Shown piece by piece: positions 1 to 10,659 of a DNA stretch of 64,000 nt; position 1 is the stretch's first letter, and each line of letters starts with the position of its first letter. The stretch covers positions 52,134,492-52,198,491 of the forward strand of contig NC_052136.2 of NCBI RefSeq assembly GCF_016086655.4, in the 5' to 3' direction. Both the position numbers and the translations under genes were made by a program. The notes below the pieces were generated by a model. It did no database searches, had not been told where the DNA came from, and saw only the letters and a list, made by a program, of their open reading frames with translations. The stretch comes from Lepeophtheirus salmonis. Lineage: Eukaryota; Arthropoda; Copepoda; Siphonostomatoida; Caligidae.

Positions 1-1470
1 TTGTAAATAATGAAGAGATCACCATCTTGTAGCAGAACTGTTTATTTTTTACTTGTGAAGGGATTTCAAAAGAGTTTGCTCGAGCTTTCGGCTGCACTTT
101 TATTAGCAGTAAGTAGGAGCCTATTTTGAGAAAATTTGGTGTGGTTGTATTATTTTACCACGGACTCACCTATGTGAGAAAGAATGGTTTAAAAAAATAT
201 CACTCCGTATCTAAAAAGGACAATGGCAGAAATTACTCCAACGTCAATCCACAATTATATTCAGAGTCAAATTACACTTACGACTCAACAACTAATCATT
301 AGTTAAGGTAACAACTAAAAAATATATCCAATTCGCTTTAGGTGATGTTTGTTACTACTCTAAGTATGTTTATGCAGAAACTTCAAAAAGGGTCAATGGT
401 TGTGATGGTATAATAACATAATGGGATTAATATTATGGAAGTCGTATTTTATGTATATATGTAGAGGTAAAATACACGTGTAGAAAAGGAGATCTTAATA
501 CACAACAGATTATATGTATATATGTTAATATCACAGATGGCTATGGAAGACAAACAAAAAAAAAGGAGTCAAAATCTAATAATATCTACAGACATAATAT
601 TCAACCATATGTTTTCACTATGGAAGAAGGAAAAGTGTGAAAACCTCTGATGATAATCATCATCATATGGAAAGATTATCTTTTCTTACATGGCTGTATT
701 AGGGAGAAAAGTAAAGGATTACTGATTAAGACAGACACACATTTTATGATCAACCTTAAAAAGAGATAGTCCAATAATGATATATAATATAATTATAGAG
801 AACGTCAAATCTTCGGGATAATCAAACTTGAAGCATTGAATAAGGGTCGGCAATCAACTATTTCAATAATGATGCTAGGGTTGAGTACTATTTTAATATA
901 TTGTTATGTTAAAGGCTGATTGAAAATATTGAGTAAAAGTAGTGATGGAACAATTACAAAAAAAAAAAAAAATCTAGGTGCAAAATTCAGATGATATTCT
1001 AATAAAAATTATCAATGTTGATTCCGGATCTTTAAAATTTTAAATAAAAGTTAAATAACATTATTTTACAAAAAGGGTCTAGTAAAATATTATATTTAGG
1101 AAGGGCTTAGTTTTTGGATTTTTTGTTTTGTTTTTAAATCCAAATATTAAAAACTTTATATGTTAAATTTAAACAAACTTTGTCCGTCTGTTTGACTTTG
1201 GAGGATAAATTTTGACCAACATATGTTACTAAAGCTCAGTGTCTTATAATAAAAAGAAATGGGAAGTACATACTTGTTACATGACCATAACAAATTTTTT
1301 GAACAAAAATCAACAAAATAAAAATGTAAATATACATATACAAACAGTACAATATTTTTATAGACATATACATACATATGAGTCAATTATTGGCATTGTA
1401 TTCAAATTTGTGGGATGAGTTAAAATACCCAAGAATTGAACTATAATTAAGAATCTTTGTTAAGACTTAT
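1..1470. other. AT-rich intergenic DNA
   Basis: No gene is recognisable. Contains a run of A near 960 and short TATA/CATA repeats near 1330-1380. The segment around 232-330 resembles 5325-5425 (listed separately). Open frames here are short and compositionally simple. Confidence 0.6.
232..330 (+). repeat. Dispersed repeat, copy 1 of a pair
   Basis: This stretch and 5325-5425 share the same order of short blocks: ATTACTCCAA, then a TCAA-rich piece, GAGTCAAA, a CTTAC/ACTTAC block and a TTAAGGT(T/A)ACAA block. The order and spacing are conserved over about 90 bases with scattered substitutions. This suggests two old copies of one interspersed repeat of unknown type. No ends or target duplications are visible. 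Confidence 0.4.
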
Positions 1471-1476
1471 ATTGTC

Positions 1477-1700
1477 CTAGATAAATGAAGAAGTAAAGAG
1501 ATATATTTCAATAAAAAATGTTATACCATCTCTGAGATTTAAAACGAAAGAGACAATTAAACACTGAACTAGCACAACGGCAATAGCTAAGGTAAGGCCC
1601 ACCCTGAGAATCGATGAAATAGAATTTTCCTGCATAATTTTTTGAGAAAAGATGGCAGGCTTCATGTATTTTCCACAACGCACAAAATTAATGATGTGAT
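1477..1700 (-). CDS. Possible last exon of a tetraspanin-like membrane protein
   Basis: The minus-strand frame is open from about 1700 to a TAG at 1477. It encodes a Cys-Gly-Lys-Tyr start, an amphipathic stretch, then one long hydrophobic helix (SSILRVGLTLAIAVVLVQC and onward, about 25 residues) and a short polar tail. A GC-type cysteine, about 18 residues, an aliphatic transmembrane helix with a VGLxxAxxVV pattern and a short cytoplasmic tail is the plan of the C-terminal end of tetraspanins. A candidate splice acceptor (pyrimidine-rich stretch then AG) lies near 1700-1715. The rest of the gene is not recognisable in the window; it would lie at higher coordinates and could be far away. Alternatives are a chance hydrophobic frame in AT-rich DNA or a pseudo-exon. 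This is the only candidate host-gene exon I find. Confidence 0.3.
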
Positions 1701-2354
1701 ATCTCTCATTTTGAAAAGATAATTAATTATCATTTTATATTTTGGGATATTTCGCCAGATCAAAAATTAAGCATATAAAATGCCAGTGTAGTATTTTACA
1801 AGAGTTATCAAATCATAAAAAGCTAGAAATAGATGCCACTAGTTTTTTTACTGAAATAAGTGAATTGCCAAATTACTAATAAGAATGATATTCTAAAATA
1901 TATTCAAAAGGAAGATTAGTATCTTAATTACGTCTTTACATCTTATATGTGTGACTTGTATTAATCTTTAAAATGATATTTTAGTTCCATAATATAATGT
2001 TTTAAATATTATTAAATTATTTATGTCCTTAATGGCTTTTTGCGAATCTCTTGACATAGTTATTATGCCTTACTTTACATCTTGTCAAACTTTTTTAATG
2101 TCCTGTCAATTAAGCCAGCCTTTTCAACTTTTTTTTAATTTTCATAATATCCAATATATTTTTGTAATGTTATGAGAAAAATCTTTGTAGTAGTAAAAAT
2201 TGGAAAAATAAGTCCAATCGAAAAAACTCAATATCACAACAAAAAAAAAAAAATTAAAATGTATGAACTGATTTACAATTAGGTGTCAATATTTATAATA
2301 AATAAAATAATTATCTATATGAAAATGATGTTGAGTAATACATGTAATATAAAA

Positions 2355-2575
2355 GATTTAATGGAATCGCCACTCGGTAGAAGTAATTATCTTTATTTTA
2401 ATTTGTGTAAGTTCTTGCCAAGTGATTCCTAGAGAGAAAAAAATATTCTTTAATTTTATATGGATTTCACCAAAAGATTTCAAAAGAGGGAGTAAATGTA
2501 ATGTTATTATGTTTACTAATACTTAATCAGTGCAACTCCATCTAACCAATTAAAATGAAACATTAAAAAAATAAT
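2355..2575 (+). repeat. tRNA-type SINE, older copy
   Basis: Aligns with 49791-50013 over its length. Shared blocks are TGGAAT-GCCA-CTC, GTGATTCCTAGAGA, ATATGGATTTCAC and a nearly exact 3' block, ACTTAATCAGTGCAACTCCA followed by TCTAACCAATTAAA. Both copies end in an A-rich tract. The internal promoter seen in the other copy is eroded here. It lies immediately next to the truncated end of the mariner relic at 2630, so one of the two probably inserted beside or into the other. Confidence 0.6.
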
Positions 2576-2629
2576 ATATTTTTCAATTTTTAGTTTATTT
2601 ATTGTTAATATGGTTCCATTCTATTTACA

Positions 2630-3670
2630 TAATTATATCACCTGATCTTAGAAAAATGTCAATAATTTTGGAATTTTTGTAACAAAACCTTGAGACACGA
2701 CCTTTATGAAAATATTCTCTTAATATGGCTTCCCTCTCCAAAGTGCCCCACACAGCAAAGTCCAACGTGCTCAAATTCGGCAAAGACGATGGCCACATGT
2801 ATTTGTGCCAAAAATCAGCCATGTTATCGGCACAGAACTTCTAGCATTTGGCCGATGTGTGTGAGTGTGCACCATCTTAGGTCCGCAAATAGTTGTCCTC
2901 TCAGTAGTTGGCCTTGAGCAATGGTAGTATGTTGAACCACAGTACCTTGTAGTAGGCATCTTCTTGCTGTCGGACGCCACGACCCCAAGGACCATTTTTG
3001 GGCCAGATGTTTTGTTCAAAATACCCCCTTGACCTCCTCTGGTAATCTCTTAATCCAACGGTCATTCGTACGGCTGTAAACGTGGTCCACGTTGAAAATA
3101 TTCTTGTCAGAGAATTTTTTTATTGTGGATCTATTTGCCTTGATCCACGCACGAACTTTCTTGCAACCTTTGTAGCATCCTTTTCTTCAGAGTGTCCGTC
3201 AACATGTCGTGTGGGTTCCTTGTGTGAGAGGACAACCCCAAGTCCTCCTTCTCAGCCCTCCTGAGTGTCCCCTCGTCCACTTCAAACTCGTTAGGGGGCA
3301 ATTCATGGATTTTGTGGAGTCGACCTTGATATTCTTCTTCAGGTCCCCAGAAACTTAGAATCCCTTTTCAAGTTATGTCCCCCACTTTCTTCTTTCCTTG
3401 AGAGATATTTTCCATCCTTTTTCATAAATGGAGCCCTTCACAATGTCCATAACCTCTGCCAACTCAATTTTGGCATTCAGAAGGTCTGAGATCCCCTGCC
3501 TTTTTGCTTCTTGCTCACTCATGATGAAAGATTTGAGATGGTTATTATTGTTTACTTATGCAAAAAAGACAAGAGATTCAGAATATGCATGACAAAATCA
3601 CAAAACCTCTCTATTTCGACTACATAATTAGCATTTATTAAGGGTCCACGTTTTGCTTCTGAACCCTGCC
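2630..3670 (-). mobile_element. Mariner-like element, decayed transposase
   Basis: Read on the minus strand, the transposase relic starts with ATG at 3522 (MSEQEAKRQGISDLLNAK). It continues through a HTH-like region, a DSTKSMN block, a SSHTRN-type linker, ANRSTIKKFSDKNIFNVDHV (first catalytic Asp block), NDRWIKRLPEEVKG, MVLGVVASDSKKMP, and finally ADFWHKYMWPSSLPNLSTLD followed by FAVWG. This is the order of mariner domains. The third catalytic site, normally SPDLNPLD, reads LPNLSTLD, so it is lost. The middle (second Asp, normally QDGAPAH) is scrambled, and stops and frameshifts occur throughout. A 5' terminal inverted repeat is likely at 3637-3670 (AGGGTCCACG...AACCCTGCC on the plus strand). 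The 3' end stops at about 2630 next to a SINE and no second inverted repeat is seen. Non-functional. Confidence 0.9.
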
Positions 3671-3789
3671 AAAATATATAATTATTCAAAATAGCATAAA
3701 ATAAGTTAAAAAGAATGGAATTCTCTGAAGTTATTCAAAATTCTATTGAAAATTAATAGATGAGTAGTGATAGGGAAGATGTTCACTTA

Positions 3790-3870
3790 TACATTAGGAC
3801 ACGTGGCGTCGGACAGTAGCAAGATCCCTCCCTACTTCTTCAAGGCCAACGAAAAGGTCAACAAAAGATA
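3790..3870 (+). pseudogene. Mariner transposase fragment
   Basis: On the plus strand this short piece reads LGHVASDSSKIPPYFFKANE followed by KVNK. It matches the mariner block that normally follows the first catalytic Asp (VLGVVASDGKKMPPYFF type). It lies in opposite orientation to the larger relic at 2630-3670, so it is a separate fragment or a rearranged piece. Nothing else of the element is visible around it. Confidence 0.7.
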
Positions 3871-3879
3871 TAAAATGTA

Positions 3880-6800
3880 ACTTTATTTAAAAAATCCATT
3901 GAGGTATCATTGGATTTCAATTGTAAAATTAGTAGGGAAAAAAAACAATCATAATTTGTTTTATGCAACTTGTTGATATGAAAATTATTGTTGTCAACTT
4001 GAATCATCGAATACACTTTAATGATCAATAAGTAAGGTGGTTGGCATTAGTAATTTTCTTGTATATTTCTTCGTTTTCCATAAATACATTTGTTCTTCCA
4101 ACGACTTGCTACCTGCAAGCTTGGTATTTTTTTTTTTTTAATTTTGACTCTTTTTCCGTTTCACAAAAAAAAGTCCTATAAGAAGGGATTGGTGGGATTT
4201 TTTGTAGGTAATTAAGAGCACAAGTCAAGGAAGTGACCCTTGCATGAAGAATCCCATTAACAATTTTTCCTTTGAATCTTTTCACATTTACCTGTTGATG
4301 TTAGGGTATGTTCTTTATAATATTGATCGAATGCTCTGAGACAAGGCTCATGGTAAAAAACTTCATTTGGACCAGAGAATATTATGTCTGAGAAATTATA
4401 TCCATTTCCTCTTTCGAATGTAAATTGTATTATATTTGCCCAAAGCCTAATTTGTTTATTCAAACATGTTGCTATTTTATAGGCTATTTACTCTACAATA
4501 AGAGACCAATGTTTTAGATCAAACTTAGTTTCAGTTGAAGAGGACTAATTGTAGAGTCATATCTAAAAATAGTGTAATTGTAAATATCAAATACTTGATG
4601 GAAAGTAAAAGTTGACCTTACTGTCACAGTAAATTATCAAAATCAATTTCAAATGAAATAACTATCAACCAAACATTATTATGTGAAATGTCTTTAGTAT
4701 TTGTTGTGGCGATGATAATTGAGTAATTAACACTGAGGTATTCAATCTATAATATAAGTTTAAATTTTATTATGCTAAATATACCAACTCAACTATATAT
4801 TTTGTATATATATTTACAAAGAAAGACAATGCATCCGTAATAAAAAATTATTCAAAAATGAGCCACAAATATGTACTCATCTTGGAAATCAAATCAAAAA
4901 CTCTATTTTAACCACTTTTAATCAATCAGAAAAGGGGGATCAAATCAATTTTGCTAGAGTTGAGACATCATTATTTATTTAATTAATTATATATATTTTT
5001 TTAAATTAAAACTTCATTCATTTTTTAAAATATGACAATAGATATACTTACTGTATTAAGAAATTAAAATAAAACATTTTATAATCGTAATCAATATAAA
5101 TCCCAAAAAAGTAACAAATAATTTTTTGAAATAAAGATGGATGTTATGAAAAATACATTTAAAATAAAACATATTGCGTGATTAATAGTGATAAAAATTG
5201 TATGTATAATGGACATGTAAAAAAAATGAAAATGCACATGGAAACACGGACAATTTTAAAAATGTTTTGGAGGAGATCAACTGTGACAAGGAAGTAGGGG
5301 GAGAAGGAAATAAACAAGGATATTATCAAAAATTACTCCAATTTCAAGCCCAATCGTACTTTGAGTCAAACAAGGACTTACAATTATACCTCTGCAACAA
5401 ATCTTTAAGGTTACAATCTGTATCTTATCAGCACACTAGCATGTCTAATCAGGGTTTGAAAATAATTTGAAACATTTAGGAAAGGATTATCACTAATAAT
5501 GGAATAAAAAAAGAATGACAGCTGATAAGAAAAATAAAATTAATTATTCAGATTAGCAATTCCAAAAAAAAGTGGTCAGCTAAGAAATTCTCAGGATTGA
5601 CATCATTAGTCATAAGCAGGGTTTTCATAAAAGAAGAGAAGATAACGAACAAGGGGATAGTTTTTTAATCTGACGCTTGGGTAATAAATTTATATTGTAA
5701 GATCGCTATTTTAAAGTGTTCAGACCGGGTTTTTTTCTCGCCGTCACTCTATTTTCTTCTCTCTCCTAGATCAACCTTGTCCATACAAACTCGTTAAGCA
5801 TTACGACTAAAACTCCTTTTGGGATAAAAATTGTTATATTGTGCTTATATAATAAAAATTGTAGTTTACTATTAACTTTTAAGACCATTCGCTCGAGATC
5901 CATTGTTCGCCCATTATCATTCAGGAGTTCCTATCGAATATGGACTCCGCAACTTAGCTAATTTCTAATAGTAAATACTTGTAGTCCCTAAATTATGCAA
6001 TACTCTGTTATTTTCATTACATTCTCTGCAGATTGCACGCTCGTCCTATTAGATATTTTAATTACGTTTGCTTTGCTGTGAGGATTGTAACCCTTCATAC
6101 GGTTGATGTAGTCATGTACTCTTACTGTTTCCCTCGCACCTTCCTTAAATTTGCGTTTGTTGTACTTGCAGTGAGATATTGTGTACACATAGTTGATGTG
6201 AGGACTTTGAAAGGTCCCCATCTTTGAGCCTTTTTAGAAAGAATGACTTTGCTGGAGTTAATTCTTCAATGTCAGAAATAAGTGATAAGTCCCTTTAGCA
6301 TTTAACAACTCCAACTAAAACTAAACCCATTTTTTTATGTTTTCAGGTACTCTTTTGATATTTTATTTGGTCACTAAATGTACTGTAAAATAGAAAAAAA
6401 GTTCATCATGCAATTCTATTCTCAAATACAAGCGAAATATGATTAACTATAATAGAACTGACAATTTAATCACTATGTCATGATTATTCCCTCAAAAAGT
6501 GACTTCCTTTGATGAGGTTTAATAAGAGGTCCTTCCTTCATTGCACTTGAAGATCAGGAGATGGATGAATGGAGATCAGTGAATCGAAGTTAGATTTTAA
6601 AGAAGGGAAAGGAAAATATTTCAACAATTAGTTCTATCTCCGACCAAATTTAATAATAATTGATAATTGCTTTAGAAGGGCTGTGTCATGCTCCAACCTC
6701 AAATATATCACAAGAGAGTACAAAATTTCAATAAATCAGAGTTTTTATTAGACCAAACGATAATGTTAACAACTCTGCATTCATGATTGATTACTTTTTC

Positions 6801-7040
6801 TTATTAAAGAGATTGCGTGTCTAATATCTATCTCATAAGGCTTAAGTATTCTATGCTTTAGCTAATACATATCGACCTAGTTTGATAAAAACATGAAAAT
6901 ATGTTAATTTCAAGGTTCATTTTATAAGTATAATAAGTTTTGATGCATTAACTTATGACCTACCAAAAATATAAATATGACTAAACCCCAAAAATTACAC
7001 AACCCTTCGAAAAATGAAAATGTTATAAAGTACCACTTGA
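3880..7040. other. AT-rich intergenic DNA, no assignable gene
   Basis: A minus-strand frame at 4257-4463 (68 codons, no low-complexity runs) is followed by a GT donor-like site and might be an exon, but it matches no family I know. 5690-6240 is less AT-rich than its surroundings, with pyrimidine-rich tracts, but has no recognisable coding or clear long terminal repeat. The rest is AT-rich with nothing named. Confidence 0.5.
5325..5425 (+). repeat. Dispersed repeat, copy 2 of a pair
   Basis: Partner of 232-330, with the same block order (ATTACTCCAA, GAGTCAAA, CTTACAATTATA, TTAAGGTTACAA). It lies in a slightly less AT-rich local stretch and has no identifiable coding potential. Confidence 0.4.
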
Positions 7041-7044
7041 TAAG

Positions 7045-7806
7045 GTCACCAATTTAGACCTATTCAAAAAACACTTTTAAAGTTTTAGTAGGTTTCAAAG
7101 TTTTCCCATGCTTTGACATCTGAGAACAAAGAAAATCATGTTTTGGGGGTTCTGAATACACCCTAGTCCTCGCCCTTTTTGCTAAAAGTTTTGAAAATTG
7201 TTGTTCTTATGAAAAAGAGTACTTCTTCATCAATTATTGAAAAAATAATTAGAAGCACATGTTTTTATATTTCAAACTCTTTAAAGAAAAGACAATTTAC
7301 GTTTAAATCTATTTATGTATTGTTGCGAAAAAATTACGATAAATTTTATTTTTTCAGCAAGATATTGGCTAATTTGCTGAAACCTCAAAATATCATCAGT
7401 TGCAGGCTCTTAACTCTACAAAAAGAAGAAATCACGGGTTTTAAGATTTCAAACACTGTATTATTAAAGTAAATAATAACAAACCAATTGATTTGTCCGG
7501 ATTACTTTTCCAAACTGTACCGGATTTACATGTGAAGATATTTTTATGAAGTAAAAGGTATTTTCTTATCAATTAACGTTTAAAAAATATACAAATAAAG
7601 ATTATTGTTTGTGCTAAGATAGTAATACATTATTTTTTATAAAATAAGTTGTAGTTAGTTAAGCAGGATGTTATGCAACTACCATTTTACAATGAAAACG
7701 TATAAAATACTAAAACTTATTTTATTTAAATACTCTTACACGGGCTCCAGATTCTCGAAGTACCTTAAACACAAGCTGTTTAGCTTGTTTAGACAAATAA
7801 GAATGA
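7045..7806 (+). repeat. Left long terminal inverted repeat
   Basis: Pairs with 9588-10330 in inverted orientation. The inner end carries a small hairpin, ACAAGCTGTTTAGCTTGT, just before TTAGACA. The two arms still contain parallel stretches that translate similarly in opposite orientation, for example the residues ANLLKPQNII on the left and ANLLKSQNII on the right. That similarity follows from arm homology and does not show that the arms code for protein. Confidence 0.85.
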
Positions 7807-7955
7807 CAGACAAAGAAAAAAAAAAGAAGCTGTTGAACCTTGAAATCAAATTAAAGTAAAAAAATTGTGTCACGTAAAACAAAAAGATGATAAATTATGC
7901 ATTACCCTATGAGAAACACTGTTCACAGACTTTTTATTGTTTTTTGTGCCATTGC

Positions 7956-7980
7956 AAAAAAAAAAAAAAAAAAAAAAAAA
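7956..7980 (+). repeat. A25 homopolymer
   Basis: Twenty-five consecutive A between ATTGC and TTGTCCG, inside the long-inverted-repeat element and 60 bases before the first recognisable coding block of its gene. No target duplication or retroposed body is evident, so it is best read as a simple repeat. Confidence 0.9.
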
Positions 7981-8043
7981 TTGTCCGTGTTACGTTGAAT
8001 ATCAATTTGTGAATTAATATTAAGTAAAATATATTATTTCGGT

Positions 8044-9430
8044 ATGGATAAATGCAGGGAAAGTTTTTGTTCGGATAACAATTTCAATTCTGTGAATAAA
8101 ACCTTAACTCGATCTCACACCTATAAGGACTTCATTGGATATCCTCCATCTTCTTTCAGCGGCTCACAGCTTCCAACTAATAAACAAGAAATTCTGTACT
8201 TTTTGTATCTTCAAAGTTTGCCTGAACATCTAGGAAAATCTTCAGTGAAAAGATCTTGCCGAAATTACAATTGAAGCAATTTTGCCGTTTTGGTAGATGG
8301 CTCGCATAAAAACAATGACATTTACTAATTTGTTTCAACGCTTGAGAAAAATAAATGATCTTTATTGAAGATTTGGAAAATGACATAGAGAATAACCACT
8401 CTGATGTTTGACACTACATGAAGTAATAGCGGAATACACAAAGGAGCTTTAAAGCTAACAGAAAACCAATTCGGGAAAAAGGTATTTTACTAAGTATGTA
8501 GGCAACATATTTTGGAGATTGTTGCAGTTGCAGTTTGGGAAAAGTTATTTGAAAAAGTCAAATCTCCAGAAAATCCTTGGTTCAAACATTTTAAAAATCA
8601 ATGGGATAATTTAAAAAAAAATACATGGACCTTAACTTTGAAAGAACCAGGACTAAATGAAAAAAAAGAAGAATGTTTACGGACGATGAATGAAATTTTT
8701 GCATCTAGCATAAATCCAAGAGCTGATTATAGGGAAATGACCAAATTAACAGTTATTTCACTTGAAGGTACTCCCCCTTGTGGAATTCACTGGAATATAA
8801 AGCTTATTCGTTCAAAGACATTTTTTTCTTTATGTATTTTATACACCAATATGGATGATATAAACTATTGCAGCAGACGCTCTTATTAATTTTTTGAAGT
8901 TTTATCAAGACATGAAATTATCATACAAAATTCACAATGTTTTAGCAGAAATTGTTTTAAATTAACTTCCATAAATGGTAATTAAGAGAAGAAGTAGTAC
9001 CATTTGCATTATTTAGCGATATTTTATATAATAAACAAAAAAATATAATAGTAATAGAATTATATTTAACTAAAAAGCCTGATAGGTTTAGAAAAGGAAA
9101 ACCTATTTTTCAAGAAATAACATCAAAGACTAAACTTGATTCTGGATTGGTCCGGAATCCCATCTTTTGTTAGCCACTCTCAATTTAATGATAGATTGGC
9201 TTCAAAAACCTGTTAAATTATGGTCCAGTATTAATAAATATATTGAGGCAAAAAATTATGTAAATAATCTTCGTGTTGTGGATGATATTGCAGAGAGAGG
9301 AGTTAAAATGATGTCAGACTACGCAAATGTAATAACAAATGATCCGAAGCAAAGACAATATCTTTTACATACAAGCAGTAGAATTTAATAGAAAAAAGAT
9401 TGAAAGTTTTAAGATGAATATTCTTAAAAT
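8044..9430 (+). pseudogene. Decayed gene of a recurrent, unassigned transposon protein family (copy 1)
   Basis: Blocks in order, with stops and frameshifts between some of them: an N-terminal piece with GYPPSSF at about 8134; FDTT(stop)SNSG at 8407-8430; VCRQHILEIVAVAVWEKLFE at 8494-8553, running on into SPENPWFKHFKNQWDNLK; SINPRADYREMTKLTVISLE at about 8710-8770; REEVVPFALFSDILYNKQKN at about 8988-9045; TKKPDRFRKGKPIFQEITSK at about 9070-9130; a DWLQKP block; VVDDIAERGVKMMSDYANVI at about 9275-9335; and a QYLLHAVEFNRKK-type end. Later blocks reappear in the four other copies listed here. I do not recognise a named domain. Similar proteins occur, as far as I recall, as uncharacterised proteins in arthropods and Hydra. 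The D-T-T-x-S-N, C-R-x-H and A-E-R sites could be an RNase-H-type catalytic plan, which is inference. At least two in-frame stops and several frameshifts make it non-functional. Confidence 0.7.
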
Positions 9431-9587
9431 CAGTATGAATAAATAAAGATCGTATAAATAATTTTAATGAGTTTATAATGTTTGAAAAACTTTTTTGGTA
9501 TTACTGTTTGAAAATAGAGAAACTATATACAGTCAAAAGGAATTATTTTGATAGCCTTCAACAAATCTTGTGACAAAAATAATATAA

Positions 9588-10330
9588 GAGAATCATTCTT
9601 ATGTGTCTAAACAAGCTAGAGAGCTTGTGTTTAAGGTAATTTGAGGATCTGGAGCCATAATAAAAGTATTTAAATAGTACAATTTTATTGTAAAATGGTT
9701 GTTCCATAAAATCCTGCTTTTTTTTATAAAATAATGTATTACCGTCTTAGCACTAACAAAAAATTTTATTTGTACATTTTTTAAATGTCAGTTCATAAGA
9801 AAAAACCTTTTACTTCATAAAAATATCTTCACATGAAAATCCGGTACAGTTTGGAAGAGTAATCCGGACGAATCAATTTGTTTGTTAATATTAACTTTAA
9901 TAATACAGTGCTTGAAACCTTAAAACCCGAGATTTTTCTTTTTTTTAAATTAAAAAGCCCGCAATGAAAATGGATGATATTTTGAGATTTTAACAAATTA
10001 GCTGATATATTGGCAAAAAATAGCACTTATCGTCATTTTTTTGCAACATGACATAAATAGTTTTAAACGTAAATTGTCTTTTCTTGAAAAAAGTATGAAA
10101 TATAAAAACACGTGCTTCCAATTATTTTTTCAATAATTTATGAAGAAGTACTATTTTTCAAAAGAACAATAATTTTCACAATTTTAGGAAAAAGTGCGAG
10201 GGTCTACGATGTATTCAAAAACCCCAAAAAATGATTTTCTTTGTTATCACATGACAAAGCATGGAAAAAACTCGGAAACCTAATAAAACTTAAAAAAGTG
10301 TGTTTTTTAAAAAAAATAGGTATAGTGAAC
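9588..10330 (-). repeat. Right long terminal inverted repeat
   Basis: Inverted partner of 7045-7806. The inner boundary is at about 9588-9606, just inside the TGTCTAAACAAGCT...AGCTTGTGTTTAAGG hairpin block. The outer boundary is near the ...AAAAATAGGTATAGTGAACC block at about 10315-10335. It starts about 160 bases after the last gene block. Confidence 0.85.
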
Positions 10331-10659
10331 CATGGACACATTGGTAAAATATAATTAATTTAAAAAAAAATAATTATGTTGTAATAAAAAAATAGTTTTT
10401 CTAGAAAAAGCTTAAAGTTAGGTTATTCTCATAAAGATAAAGCCTTAAAGACTCATAATGAAGCTTTTTTTAAAAATATTATTAGATTTCTATAAAACTA
10501 TAGACTTTTTTAGACTAGAAATTAAAAATAAACTTTAAAAAAATACAGGAATAGTACTTGAGAAATGATTTTATAAATTATATTAAATTGAAGAACTTAC
10601 TTACAAATTTATTTTTCTTTTATAAGAAGTAAAAACGCAATTACTAGTTAATGTTAATA

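Larger units (their letters stand above)
7045..10330 (+). mobile_element. 3.3-kb DNA transposon with about 750-bp inverted repeats and an unassigned mobility gene
   Basis: Two arms, 7045-7806 and 9588-10330, are inverted copies of each other. The reverse complement of the right arm follows the left through ACCTATT, AAAAAACAC, AGTTTTA(G/T)TAGGTTTC, CCATGCTTTG, AACAAAGAAAATCAT, the CTCGCCCTTTT(T/T)-type block, TTTTGAAAATTGTTGTTCTT, GTACTTCTTCATCAATTATT and GTAATACATTATTTT. It ends at TTAAACACAAGC followed by TAGCTTGTTTAGACA. Spacing is preserved with scattered mismatches and small indels. Between them lies a decayed gene (8044-9430, plus strand) that recurs elsewhere in the window. A second, smaller element at 48325-49735 has related arms and the same gene, which ties arms and gene together as one element. 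I see no convincing target-site duplication. The arms diverge by what looks like 15-20 percent, so the copy is old. Confidence 0.8.

Noticed and set aside
2690..3264. Plus-strand open frames rich in Ser/Pro/Cys over the 2.6-3.7 kb relic
   Set aside because: Antisense to the mariner transposase, which reads collinearly with the family on the minus strand.
5690..6240. Possible solo long terminal repeat (pyrimidine-rich, less AT-rich)
   Set aside because: No TG...CA boundaries, no target duplication and no second copy in the window.
7179..7472. 97-codon plus-strand frame in the left inverted repeat, with a similar minus-strand frame in the right arm
   Set aside because: The similarity is explained by the inverted-repeat arms themselves. 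The text is Lys/Ile/Leu/Phe-rich without motifs, so I do not call it a gene.
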